This document shows positions 22,883 to 35,640 of a DNA stretch of 64,000 nt, piece after piece. Source of the stretch: Eucommia ulmoides. Its lineage: Eukaryota > Streptophyta > Magnoliopsida > Garryales > Eucommiaceae. Every line of letters begins with the position of its first letter. The stretch's first letter is position 1. The notes beneath the pieces are model-generated. The model searched no databases and was not told the origin of the DNA. It worked only from the letters and a program-made list of their open reading frames with translations. The stretch spans positions 496,001 to 560,000 of the forward strand of contig CM028336.1 of assembly GCA_016647705.1 (NCBI GenBank), read 5' to 3'. Position numbers and translations under genes: made by a program.

Positions 22883-25823
22883 ATGGCTAGAGTTTGTGCA
22901 GCAGGGCTATTCTCAGCCCTAGCGTCGGCGGCGTTAGGCGCCGAACATGCCCATGCCGATGGGCCGTTTAGTTTCTCTCCATTCTCTTCTTCTCCTTCGA
23001 CCTCTCCTCAGGCTCCTGCTGATGCGTCATCCCAATCTTCTCCGGCGCAAAAGGCAGCGCCGGCGCATGACGAACCCCAACGAGCTCGCAACGATAATCC
23101 GAGGACAACTTCGTCTGGATTTGATCCGGAGGCGTTGGAGAGGGGTGCAAAAGCGCTTCGAGAGATTAGCAAGTCTCCCAATTCCAAGAAGGTTCGGATT
23201 TTGATTTCTATTTTAAGAATTAATTTTGTGGTATTTTGTAGAGCATGATGATTAAATGCTTGAGTTTTGGGCATTATGCTCATTTTTTTGTATGGGTGAT
23301 GTAGGCTTTCGAACTTATGAAGAAGCAAGAAGAAACAAGGCAGACTGAATTAGCAGCAAAAGCAGCAGAATTTAAAGCAGTACAAGCTCAAGCCGAAACC
23401 GTAAGATATCCATTTCTTGTTTTATACAATATATCTATCATCTGTATATGTTCAATGGAACCTCCTTTTGATGCTTCATAGTTTCTTAATGGCTTGACAG
23501 GAGAGACAAAGGGTTATATATGATGAGCAGAAAAAGTTAACTCAGCAACAGGCACAAATCAAATCACAGATGGCGCGATACGATGATGAATTGGCAAGGA
23601 AGAGGATGCAGGCATGTAAAACCCTTTTATTTATCATTCGTTTTAGAATTTTAGGAGTTATATGAAAGAAGTCAGTTGTTTCTAAAATTTGCAGGCAGAG
23701 AACGAACATCAAAGGGCAAGAAATCAGGAGCTTGTGAAGATGCAGGAGGAATCCTCCATCAGACAAGAGCAAATGAGGCGAGCAACAGAAGAACAAATTC
23801 AAGCTCAACGTCGGCAAACAGAAAGGGAAAAAGCTGCAATTGAGCAAGAAACGATCAGGATAAAGGCCATGTCGGAAGCAGAAGCAAGAGCCCATGAGGC
23901 AAAGCTTTCTGAGGATATTAACAAACGGATGTTAATAGAACGTGGAAATGCTGAGAGGGAAAAGTGGGTGGCTGCTATAAACACCACTTTTGATCATATT
24001 GGAGGTATTACTTTTTAACTTCTTTGGTCATAATGGGAATCTTGTATATCTATCTAGGACTTGTGCCTCGTATTAAACATGGATTCATTGATAAGGACGT
24101 TCATATCATTCTTTACAGATTTCAATTAGAATGTACTGAATGGGCAAATGAAATTGTTTTCTGTAGGAGGTTTGCGTGCAATATTAACCGATCAGGATAA
24201 ATTGGTTGTTGCTGTTGCTGGTGTTACCGCTCTTGCAGCAGGAATTTACACTACAAGGTATCGTCTGTTGTGCTTAAAACAAATGCATATGTTTCATATA
24301 TGTCTTTACTTGGCTTTGTTGTAAATGAATTTGGACTGTGTCAACGAAATTTCAATTGGTTTGCCTGCGTACCCTGTACCTGAAGCCACTATTTCATGTA
24401 AAATTTTAGTCACTAAGAAATATTAAATCGTTGTATGCATATTTAATCTATCAATTAAAGTTATTTGGTATTGATTTAAAGTTAGCTAGTTTTGGTCGAA
24501 AATGATAGTTATACAAATAAAAATAAAAATTTAAAGAACAATATGGTGAAAGTTAAATATTATGTTTTGAAATAAAATTAAATATATTCTTAAAGGATGA
24601 AAAATGTAATTTAATTCAACCGTCGTTGGTGGGGGTGAATTATTTCTGGGCCGAGTTTTCCCCTCCAAAATTTCCCAAAGCTATCTCATCCATTCATTTA
24701 TATTAAAATCAATTACAATCATTAATCGAAATACATTTCAAATATTGTTCTGATTTATAACATATATGTGTGTGTGTGTGTGTATCATACAATTTATTTC
24801 CAACAACATGAACTTTTTCTATTTTTCGAAGTTTCTGGTTGAATTCTTGCTTTATCAAACAAGAAAAAAATGTACCCCTAGGGAATGAAAGCCAATTAGT
24901 CTCCTGATTCATTGAGGCTTATTATGGAAGTATGTTCGCATGTATGTAGGGAAGGTGCCAGGGTGATTTGGAGTTACGTAGACAGAATACTGGGACAACC
25001 ATCGTTGATCAGGGAGTCATCAAGAGGGAAGTACCCTTGGTCAGGTGTTTTTTCCCGTGCAATGAGCACATTCGCTCGCGGTGCTGGGAAAGCATCTTCG
25101 TCGGCTAATGGCAATGGGTTCGGTGATGTCATTTTGCACCCCTCTCTTCAAAAACGAATCAAGCAGTTGGCTAACGCAACCAAGAACACTAAAACTAATC
25201 AGGCGCCGTTTCGAAATTTTCTCTTCTATGGCCCTCCTGGGACTGGGAAAACAATGGCTGCTAGAGAACTCGCACGTAACTCTGTATGAACTCTTAACCT
25301 CTTTTCGGATTTCACATTATATTTTACAAATCAAGTTCACTTATGTTTGTGAAATTATAATAAACTTGAAGAAACTTAGTAAAAATATCTGTTTTTATAA
25401 TTTTTTTCTCTATCTGATTGTTTAATTGAAAAACCGCAGGGGCTCGATTATGCATTGATGACTGGAGGAGATGTTGCACCGCTGGGTTCACAAGCGGTTA
25501 CCAAGATACACCAGTTATTTGATTGGGCGAAGAAATCAAATAAGGGTTTACTGCTTTTCATAGACGAAGCAGATGCCTTTTTGTGCGAGTAAGTCCGCTT
25601 TTTTGTAATCTATTTGTGGAGAATGTATTTGTGTTTATTAGTATTTTGTTTTAGTTAATATTAACTATGATATCAAGTACAAATTCAACACTAATTAACA
25701 TCAAACTACATTCACTGTACTTAATGTTAACTAAAGGTCGAAAGGTTATGGGGGTTTGACACTTTGCACCCCTAAAGTATCACTTTGGTCCCCTTACAAA
25801 TTTTCTACAAATCTCTCTCTCTT

Positions 25824-25854
<31 letters not shown>

Positions 25855-26736
25855 TATGTTATATATATATATATATATATATATTTGAATATTTGAGGGT
25901 GAAGGACAATCCGAGAATGTGTGGGAAGAAGTTTGGAGTCTGGTACAATGCAAATGATTGTTTTCCTTCCAAAATTGTAATGGGGATATTGACTTGGAAT
26001 GTAGTAAGATGATTAAGAAACTTTAAGGTGTTATATGTTCAAAATGAAACTACAGGGACCACGGTGAGATTTTGGTCAAACTACAAGGGTACAAAGAGTC
26101 ATAACCCCAATATAATGAGGAAAAAACATGGACGGAATATTACAAGTGACTTATTTGAAAAACAATCAAATAACTTTCCATTTTATAATTCTAGTACTTG
26201 AATTTTTCGGTCATTTTTGTAGGAGGAACAAGACATATATGAGCGAAGCTCAAAGGAGTGCACTCAATGCTCTCCTATTTCGCACGGGCGACCAATCCAA
26301 AGACATTGTTCTAGCTCTTGCCACAAACCGACCTGGCGATCTCGATTCAGCCGTGGCTGATCGTATTGATGAAGTCCTTGAATTCCCGTTGCCCGGTGAA
26401 GATGAACGATTCAAGATGCTGAAGCTTTACCTCAACAAGTACATAGCTCGAGCCGGTGAAAGGAAACCAGGCTTGTTCTCTCAGTTCTTCAAAAAAGAAC
26501 AGCAGAAGATAGAGATAAAGGGGCTGACCGATGATATCCTAAGGGAAGCTGCAGCAAAAACAGAGGGTTTTTCAGGAAGGGAGATAGCGAAATTGATGGC
26601 GAGTGTTCAGGCTGCGGTTTACGGGAGCGAGAACTGTATGCTTGATCCGAACCTGTTCCGTGAAGTGGTGGACTATAAAGTTGCAGAGCATCAACAGAGG
26701 AAAAAATTGGCTGATTCAGATGGACCAAGTGCTTGA
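22883..26736 (+). CDS. ATAD3-type mitochondrial AAA ATPase
   Basis: Eight coding exons: 22883-23191, 23305-23400, 23501-23611, 23695-24004, 24167-24257, 24950-25283, 25440-25588 and 26223-26736, giving 637 residues. Order: an Ala/Ser/Pro-rich N-terminus; a long charged coiled coil (about 80-270); a membrane segment at about 288-305 ([18 protein letters not shown]); then the AAA domain with Walker A GPPGTGKT (400-407), Walker B FIDEAD (D459) and sensor-1 [13 protein letters not shown]3 proteins sit in the mitochondrial inner membrane and take part in nucleoid and membrane organisation, mostly known from animals. Plant copies have the same layout. Intron 3 has a GC donor (cag|gcatgt), since only that junction keeps frame and family sequence. 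Intron 7 holds a MITE. Confidence 0.93.
25746..26108. mobile_element. MITE in ATAD3-like intron 7
   Basis: The left end gggggtttgacactttgcac and the right end, read on the other strand as ggggttatgactctttgtac, form imperfect terminal inverted repeats. A CT and TA microsatellite lies inside (25812-25884). It is related in its ends to the elements at 40246 and 59567. No exact target duplication was found. Confidence 0.6.
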
Positions 26737-27260
26737 TCTTGAGTATTATAGAGTTGCTGTTTAGGGCAAGTTTTAGTTGGTTAATAATATGGGGGATGTT
26801 CATGGCCCATATATCTTGTTTTTTTTTTTTTTTTTTTTATAGATTTGTGTTCCCTAATTAGGTGGGAAATTTTGGTAATTTAAATGTAGTTCATTAACTT
26901 TGATGTTGAGGTTGATTTTTATTCTCTTTAGGGGTGTTAGGAAATATTTTTTGTATTCTATTATACACCTGTTCTGTTTTTTAACCATTGGAAATGAGTT
27001 TTGTTTCAATTAGTCCTTCTTTCTTCTCGTTCCGGTTAGGGTTCTAAACGAGTCGAGCATAGCATAGTAGTAAATGTGTAGGATTGTTTATTTATTTGAC
27101 TTTTGAACGGCTTGAGTTTAGGTCGAGCTCAACAATCCATGTTTGAGCTCAGCTCGTGTAAATATGTATGAGCTCAAGCCTAAGGAACTTGAGCCGATAT
27201 CGAAAATGGAATTAAGACGATATCGAAAATGGAATTATTTATTTTTAAATTAGGCACAAC
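26737..27260. other. 3' flank of ATAD3-like gene
   Basis: The 3' UTR with a poly-T tract at about 26819-26839, then gagctc-rich sequence and a 21-bp direct repeat (gatatcgaaaatggaatta) near 27196 and 27220, just before the satellite starts. No gene. Confidence 0.5.
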
Positions 27261-30200
27261 AATCCATTTTTGAAAGGTTATAGGTCACCCGAAAAGTTCA
27301 ATTTCACTATGTTTATGAAAAACTCAAAATCGTTAAATTTTGGTAGGCTATAAATACATTGAAAAATTTCGATTTTGCCAATTTTATGAAATACTCAAAA
27401 TTGTGAAGTTTTGAAAGGTTATAGCTCTAAAAAAATTCCTAATTTCACAATTTTTATGAAACTTAAAATCGTGAAATTTTGAATGACTATAATACACGAA
27501 AAATGTCCAATTTTGTCAATTTTATGAAAAACTTAAAATCGTTAAATTACGATAGGTTTTAGCACACCAAAATTATCGGATTTCTCCAATTTTTTTAAAA
27601 AACTTACAATTACAAAATTTTGAAATGCTATAGTTCATTAAAAATTTCCGATTCGCAAATTTAATGAAAAATTGGAAATCATGAAGTTTTGAAAGGTTAT
27701 AACACACCGAAAATACTGATTTTTTCATGTTTATGAAAAAATTCAAAATTGTGAAATTTTGAAAGGTTATAGTTCACACAAAAAATTCGATTTTGCCAAT
27801 TTTATGAAAAACTGTAGATCATTAAATTTTGATAAGTTATAGCTCTCCAAAAATACCTCATTTCTCCAATTTTTTGAAAACTCAAAGTCATAAAATTTTA
27901 TGAAAAACTCGATTTGGCAAATTTTATGAAAAACTCAAAATTTTTAAATTTTAATAGGCTAACACACTGAAAAATCTCAATTTTGCGAATTTTAAGAAAA
28001 ACTAAAATTGTCAAATTTTGAAAGGTTATAACTCACTGAAAATTCCCGATTTCACAATTTTCTTGAAAAACTCAAAATCATGATATTTTTTAAGGCCATA
28101 ACTCACCGAAAAAGTCCAATTTCGTTAATTCTATGAGAAAATTAAAATTATTAAATTTTGAAAGGCTACAGCACCGAGAAAGTATATGATTTCACCAATT
28201 TTAGAAAATAAAATCAAGATCATTAAATTTTGATACGCTATAGTTTACCAAAAACTAAAAAACATGAAGTTTTTAAGTGCTATAGATCACCGAAAATTTC
28301 TAATTTCGCCAATTTTATGAAAAACTTAAAATCGTAAAATTTTAAAAGGTTATAACTTATCGAAAAGAACTATTTTTCCACGTTAATGAAAAAAAAATCA
28401 AAATTGTGAAATTTTGAAAAGTTATAGTTCACCAAGAAAGCCCGATTTCACTAATTTTATGATAAACTTAAAATCGTTAAATTTTGTTAGGTTATAGCAC
28501 AATGAAAATTATCGATTTTTCTAATTTTATGAAAAACTCAAAATCATGAAATTTTGAAAGGTTATAACTCATCGAAAAATTCGATTTTTTACTTTTATGA
28601 AAAACTTAAAATCGTGAAATTTTGAAAGATTATAACTTATTGAAAAAGCCTGATTTTGCGAATTTTATATAAAACTATTTTTTTATTTTTTTTTATATTT
28701 CGACAAGTTATAGCACACAAAAATACTTGATTTTTCTAATTTTTTTAAAAAACTCAAAATCATTAAATTTTGATATGCTATAACACATTGGAAAATCTCG
28801 ATTTTACCAATTTTATGAGAAATTCAAAATCATGAAATTTTAAAAGGTTATAGCTCATCGAAAAAAATTTGAATTTTCCGCTTTTATGAAAAACTGAAAA
28901 ACGTTAAATTTTGATAGGTTATAACACACGAAAAAAATTTCGATTTTGCAAATTTTCGGAAAAATTCAAAACCATGAAGTTTTGAATAGCTATAGCTTAA
29001 CGATAATTCATGATTTCACAATTTTTATGAAATACTCAAAATCTTGAAATTTTGAAAGGTGATAGCTCAATGAAAAAGTCTGATTTTACTTTTTTTTATG
29101 AAAAAACTAAAAGTCGTTAAACTTCGATAGGTAGCACACAAAAAATATTTGATTTCTCTAATTTTATAAAAAACTCAAAATTTTGAAATTTTGAAAAGCT
29201 ATATATCTCACAATTTTTTTTTTTTTCAAATTTTCACATTAATGAAAAAATCAAAATCGTCAAATTTTGAAAATCTGTAACTCACTGAAAAAGCCCAATT
29301 TTGTGAATTTTATAAAAAAAACTGAAAGTCATTAAATTTCGATAGGTAGTACACCAAAAATACCTGATTTCTCTAAATTTTTTTTTTAAAAAACTCAAAA
29401 TTCAAAATTTTTGAAGGGCTATAACTCACCCAAAAAGCTCAATTTCACCATGTTTATGAAAAACTAAAAATCGTTAAATTTTGGTAGGCTACACTAAAAA
29501 ATCCCGTTTTACCAATTTTTTCAAATACTCAAAATCGTGAAATTTTGAAAGGTTATAACTCACAAAATATTCATAATTTCACAATTCTTATGAAAAACTC
29601 AAAATTATGAAATTTTGAAAGCCTATACACTGAAAAAACCCAATTTTGTCAATTTTATGAAAAATTGAAAATCGTTAAATTTTGAAAGGTTATAACACAT
29701 CGAAAAGACCGATTTTTCCACGTCTATAAAAAAAAACTCAAAATTGTGAAATTTTGAAAGACTATAGTTCACTTAAAAAGCCCGATTTCGCAAATTTTAT
29801 GAAAAGCACAAAATCGTTAAATTTTGTTAGGCTATAGCACATTGAAAACTCTTTATTTTTCTAATTTTATAAGAAACTCAAAATTTTGGAAGACAATAGC
29901 TCACCAAAAAAACATGAATTTTCAATTTTATGAAAACTCAAAATCGTGAAATCTTGAAAGACTATAGTTCCCTGAAAAAACGTGATTTTGCGAATTTTAT
30001 AAAAACTGAAAATCATTAAATTTCAATAGGTTATAGGGCACCAAAAATACTTGATTTCTCCAATTTTTAAAATACTCAAAATCTTGAAATTTTAAAAGGC
30101 TATAACCCTCCAAAAAGCTCGATTTTGCCATCTTTATGAAAAACTCAAAATCATTAAATTTTTGTAGGCTATAACATACTGAAAAATTTAGATTTTGCCA

Positions 30201-32971
30201 CTTTTATTAAAACTCAAAATCGTGAAGTTTTGAAAGGTTGCTCACCGAAAATTCTTGATTCTACAATTTTTATGAAAAACTCAAAATCGTGAATTTTTTA
30301 AAGGCTACAGCACACAGTAAAACCCCTATTTTGCCAATTTTATGAAAAAACTGTAAATTGTTAATTTCGATAGGTTATAACTCACAAAAAATACCTCATT
30401 TCTCCATTTTTTTGGAAAACTCAAAATTATAAAATTTTATGAAAAACTTGATTTTGCAAATTTTATGAAAAACTCAAAATCTTTAAATTTTAATAGGCTA
30501 TATAACACATAAAAAAAAACTTAATTTTGCGAATTTTAAGAAAAAACTAAAAATCATGAAAATTTAAAAGGATATAGCTCACCAAAAATTACTGATTTCA
30601 CAATTTTAATTAAAAACTCAAAATCGTGATATTTTAAAAGCTACTTACTGAAAAAGTCTGATTTCGTTAATTCAATGAGTAAATTAAAATAGTTAAATTT
30701 TGAAAGGTTATAACACCTGGAAAATATATGATTTCGTCAATTTTAGAAAAAAAAATCAAGATCATTAAATTTTGATAGGCTGTAGTTTACTGAAAAAGAC
30801 CGATTTCGCCAACTTTATGAAAAAATTCAAAATTGTGAAATTTTTTAGATTGTTGCACATTGAAAATTCTAGATTTTGCCTATGTAATGGAAAACCCCAA
30901 AACAAGAAGTTTTTAAGTGCTATAGAACATCGAAATTTCTGATTTCGTCAATTTTATGAAAAATTCAAAATCATAAAATTTTGAAAGACCGCTTACCAAA
31001 AATACCGATTTTCCCACATTAATGAAAATTCAAAATTATGAAATTTTGAAAGACCATAGTTCATCGAAAAAGCCCGATTTTGCAAAATTTATGACAAACT
31101 TAAAATAGTTAAATTTTGTTAGGCTATAGCACATTGTAAATTATCGATTTTTCTAATTTTATGAAAAATTCAAAATCTTAAAATTTTGAAAGGTTATAAC
31201 TCTCTGAAAATTTTGATTTTTTACTTTTAAGAAAAACTCAAAATTGTGAAATATTAAAAGGTTAAGCCTATGAAAAAGCCCGATTTTGCGAATTTTATAT
31301 AAAACTAAAAATCTTTAAATTTCGACAGGTAGCACACAAAAAATATCTGATTTCTTTATTTTTTTTTAAAAAAAAAACTCAAAATCAATAAATTTTGTTA
31401 TGCTATAGTACATTGAAAAATCTTAATTTTACCAATTTTATGAAAACTCAAAATTATGAAGTTTCGAAAGGGTATAGTTCACCAAAAAATCTTGATTTCA
31501 CAATTTTTATGAAAATTAAAAATTGTGAAATTTTGAAAGATTATAGTTCACTGAAAAAATCCGGATTTGCTAATTTTATGAAAAATTGAAAAATGTTAAA
31601 TCTTGATAAGTTATAGCACACTGAAAAATCTCAATTATTTTAATTTTATGAAAAACTCAAAATCATTAAGTTTTGAATGGCTATAACTCACCGAAAATTC
31701 CTAATTTTACCATTGTTTGTGAAAAATTCAAAATCTTGAAATTTTGTAAGGTGATAGCTCGATGAAAAAGTCCAATTTTACTATTTTTATGAAAAACTAA
31801 AAGTTGTTAAACTTTAATAGGTTATAGCATACGAAAAATATATGATTTCTCTATTTTTTTTAAAAATTCAAAATCGTGAAATTTTGAAAGAAAGCTCACC
31901 AAATAAACCCGATTTAGCCAATTTTATAAAAAAACTAAAAAATATTAAATTTTGTTAAGCTATAGCACACTGAAAATTCACGAATTTTCTAGTTTTGTGA
32001 AAAATCAAAATATTAAAATTTTCAAAGGTTACAACTCACTAAAAAAAATTCAATTTTTTACTATGATGAAAAAATCAAAATCATCAAATTTTGAAAATCT
32101 ATAGCTTACCAAAAAGGCCCGATTCTGTGAATTTTATAAAAAACTTAAAATTATTAAATTTCGATAGGTTAATAGCACACCAAAATACCTGATTTCTTCA
32201 ATTTTTTAAAAAACTCAAAATCCGAAAAATTTGAAAGGCTATAACTCATCCAAAAAGCTCAATTTCACAATTTTTATGAAAAAATCAAAATCTTTAAATT
32301 TTGGTACGCTATAGTACCATGAAAAATCTTGATTTTGCCAAGTTTATGAAGAACTTAAAATGGTGAAGTTTTGAAGACTATAACTCACAAAAAATTCTTA
32401 ATTTCAAAATTTTAATGAAAAACTTAAAATCGTGAAATTTTGAAAGGTTAGCACACTGAAAAAACCTAATTTTGTCAATTTTATCAAAAACTGTAAAATC
32501 GTTAAATTTTGATAGGTTTTAGCGCACAAACAATACTTGATTTCTCCAATTTTTTTAAAAAACTTAAAATCGCAAAATTTTGAAAGGCTGATCACTAAAA
32601 ATTTCTGATTTTGCAAATTTAATAAAAACTGAAAATCTTGAAGTTTTGAAGGCCATCTCACAAAAAATTCTTAATTTCAATTTTTTTTTGAAAAACTCAA
32701 ATTTGTGAAATTTTGAAAGGTTATAACACACTAAAAAAAATCTATTTTTTTCAATTTCATGAAAAACTAAAAAATCGTTAAATTTCGATAGGTTTTAGCA
32801 CACCAAAAATACCTGATTTCTCCAAAAAAAATTTTAAATCGCAAAATTTTGAAAGGCAACAGATCACTAAAAAAATTCCGATTTTGCAAATTTAATGAAA
32901 AACTGAAAATCGTGAAATTTTGAAAGGCTGTAACATACCAAAAATACCTCATTTCTCCAATTTTTTTAAAA
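27260..32971. repeat. satellite array, 69-70 bp monomer, left part
   Basis: Tandem monomers of about 69-70 bp. A typical one reads ctcaaaatcgtgaaattttg, then aaaggctatagctcaccgaa, then aaattccgattttgccaatt, then ttatgaaaa. Successive anchors near 27321, 27391 and 27460 give the period. Monomers fall into subtypes (gtgaaattttgaaagg, gttaaatttcgataggt, acctgatttctccaattttt) that recur in the same order about 2.5-2.8 kb apart. There are scattered insertions and losses of whole monomers. No gene is inside; short frames follow the repeat. Confidence 0.95.
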
Positions 32972-34034
32972 GGGTTAATTACACTTTACCCCCTATGGTT
33001 TGACCCATTTGCACTTTAACTCCTTGCGGTTTGAACGTCGCCACTTACCCCCCCTGTGGTTTGTGGACCTAAGTGCAACGCTAACTCTGTTGACGGAAAA
33101 TGTGAAACATCAATTTTTCCCTTCCATAATTATTCATAATTGTTGAGGTGTAAAGTGTAATTAACCCTTAGCTAGCTCCTTCCCATTTCCTTCTTTGCTC
33201 TCCTTCTCGCTCTCTCTCTTTGGTTGGCGTTAGTTGCAGCAAGGTCGGATCTAGATGGCCACGCCCAGCAGTGACTCTCCTTCCATAATTATCGCCGTCG
33301 CCTTCTCCAGCCACCGTTGTCGTTGTCGTCTTCTCTAGCCACCACTGCGTCGTCGTCTTCATCTGCGATCTTCGTCGTTTCCACCACCACCATCATCGTT
33401 GTCTTTACTGTCATGTGTAAGCTCTCTCTCTCTCGATTTTGATTTCGATTTCCTTACTAAAATCGATTTCATGATTCAATTTTTATTTAAATAATAAATT
33501 AAGAATTAGATGTGGGTTTCGATGGAAGAAGAAAAAGAGTTTCAACTTGATTTGGTTCGTCGATGGCTTTCTCTTCAATCTCATCTCTGTTTTCGAAGCC
33601 ATAGCTCTCATCTCTACTCTTTGTTTCTTCTTCCTCTGTTGCAGCTGCCATATCTTATGATTATTCAAACAAATAAAACCCATTTCATTTTGTAATTTTT
33701 AGTCATAAATCAACTCTCCCGCAATTGCAATTCTGGGTTTCTAGAGAGAGAATTATGATCTGGGTAGAGAGAGAAAGTCTGGTCTGAAATTCTGAAAGTT
33801 ATTGTTCTTTCTCTCTCTCTCTCGTCTCCAAAAATGTATTTTGGAGGAAAAAAAAAAACAAAAAACACGCCCATCCATATAATTGGCGCGTGAGGCACAC
33901 ATTTGTCAACTTTAACAGAAAGTGTTAGATTTGCATTTAGACTCAAGACCACAGGGGGGTAAGTGACGACGTTTAAATTACAGGGGGTAAAGTGCAAATG
34001 AGTCAAACTACAGGGAGTAGAGTGTAATTAACCC
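32972..34034. mobile_element. non-autonomous Mutator-like element inside the satellite
   Basis: The terminal inverted repeats run for more than 60 bp with mismatches. They begin GGGTTAATTACACTTTACCC on the left and GGGTTAATTACACTCTACTC when the right end is read inward. The perfect 9-bp duplication TTTTTAAAA is at 32963-32971 and 34035-34043, as is usual for MULEs. The 1063-bp body has no transposase. It holds a pyrimidine-rich, gtcgtcgtctt-type stretch (33180-33420) that looks like a captured plant 5' UTR or exon, but no gene was recognised. Confidence 0.85.
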
Positions 34035-35640
34035 TTTTTAAAAACTTCAAAATCGTGAAATGTTGAAAGACAATTGTTCACCAAAAAAAGTCTGATTTCA
34101 CAAATTTTATGAGAAACACAAAATAATTAAATTTTGATAGGTTATAACACATTGAAAAATCTCGATTTTTCTAATTTTAAGAAAAACTCACAATGGTGAA
34201 CTTAAAAACTATACCTCACTGAAAATTTCTGATTTCACCATTTTTCTGAAAAACTCAAAATTGTGATATTTCTAAAGGCTATTGTACACTCTAAAAGCTC
34301 GATTTCGCCTATTTTTTTGAAAAACTGAAAATCGTTAATTTCGATAAGTTGTAGCACACCAAATACCTGATTTCTCAATTTTTCAAAAAACTCAAAATTG
34401 TGAATTTTTGAAAGGTCATAACTCACCAAAAAGGCTTGATTTCACAAATTTTATGAAAAAACTCAAAATCGTTAAATTTTGATAGGCTATAGCGCACTGA
34501 AAAATTTCGATTTTGCCAATTTTTAAAAAACTAAAAATCTTGAAGTTTTGAAAATTTATAGCTCTCCTAAAATTCCTAATTTCACCATTTTATAAAATAA
34601 AAAAACTCAAAATCATGAAATTTTGATAGGTTATGACACACCGAAAAAACTCGAATTGGCCCATTTTATGAAAAATTGAAAAACGTTAAATTTCGATAGG
34701 TTATAGCACACCAAAAATACATAATTTCTCCAATTTTTTTTTTTTTTTAAAACTTAAAATCGCACAATTTTGAAAGGCTATAACTCACTAAAAATTTTCA
34801 ATTTCTCAAATTTTATGAAAACCTCAAAATCGTGAATTTTTGAAAGGTTATAGCACACCGAAAAAACCTGATTTTTTGAATTTTATTAAAAATTGAAAAT
34901 CTTTAAATTTTGATAGGTTTAACACACCAAAAATACCTGATTTCTCCAATTAAAAAAAGAAAAAAAGAACTCAAAATCGTGAATTTTTTGAAGACTTGTA
35001 ACTCAACAAAAAAAGCCCGATTGTACAATTTTATGAAAAAACTTAAATTTGTTAAATTTTCATAGGCTAACACATTGAAAAATTTCGATTTTGCCAATTT
35101 TATGAAAAACAAGAAATCGTAAAATTTTGAAAAGGCATCATAACTCACTAAAACAACCGATCTTTCCACGTCGATAAAAAACTCAAAATCCTAAAATTTT
35201 GAATGACTATAACTCACAAAAAAATGCTCAATTTTTGCAAATTTTATGAGAAACACTAAATGGTTAAATTTTGATAGGCTCTAGCACACTGATAAAACTC
35301 GATTTTTCAAATTTTATGAAAAACTTAAAATCGTAAAGTTTTGAAAGGCTATAGCTCACCGAAAATTCCTGATTTCACTATTTTTATGAAAAACTCACAA
35401 TCGTGAAATCTTGAAAGGTTAGTACACTGTAAAAGGCCGATATTATCAATTTCATGAAAGATTGAAAATTGTTAAATTTTGATGGGTTCTAACACACAAA
35501 AAATGCCCGATTTTTTTAATTTTTAAAAAACTCAAAATCGTGAACTTTTAAAAAACGCACATTGAAAAATCTCAATTTCGTCGACTTTAAGAAAAACTCA
35601 AAACGTGAAATTTTGAAAGATTATAACTCACCGAAAATTT
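34035..35640. repeat. satellite array, right part
   Basis: The same 69-70 bp monomers resume in phase after the Mutator-like insertion and run to about 35640, where gattataactcaccgaaaat passes into unique sequence. Together with the left part this makes about 7.3 kb of satellite, about 105 monomers by length. Confidence 0.93.

Noticed and set aside
31395..31589. 64-residue open frame with repeats
   Set aside because: It is simply satellite monomers read in frame where the usual TGA has mutated.
33510..33695. open frame inside the Mutator-like element
   Set aside because: Short, no domain; it may be captured exon sequence but cannot be called a gene.
27260..35640. CRISPR-like or coding repeat array
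   Set aside because: Repeats are contiguous without unique spacers and vary along their length; this is plant satellite DNA.
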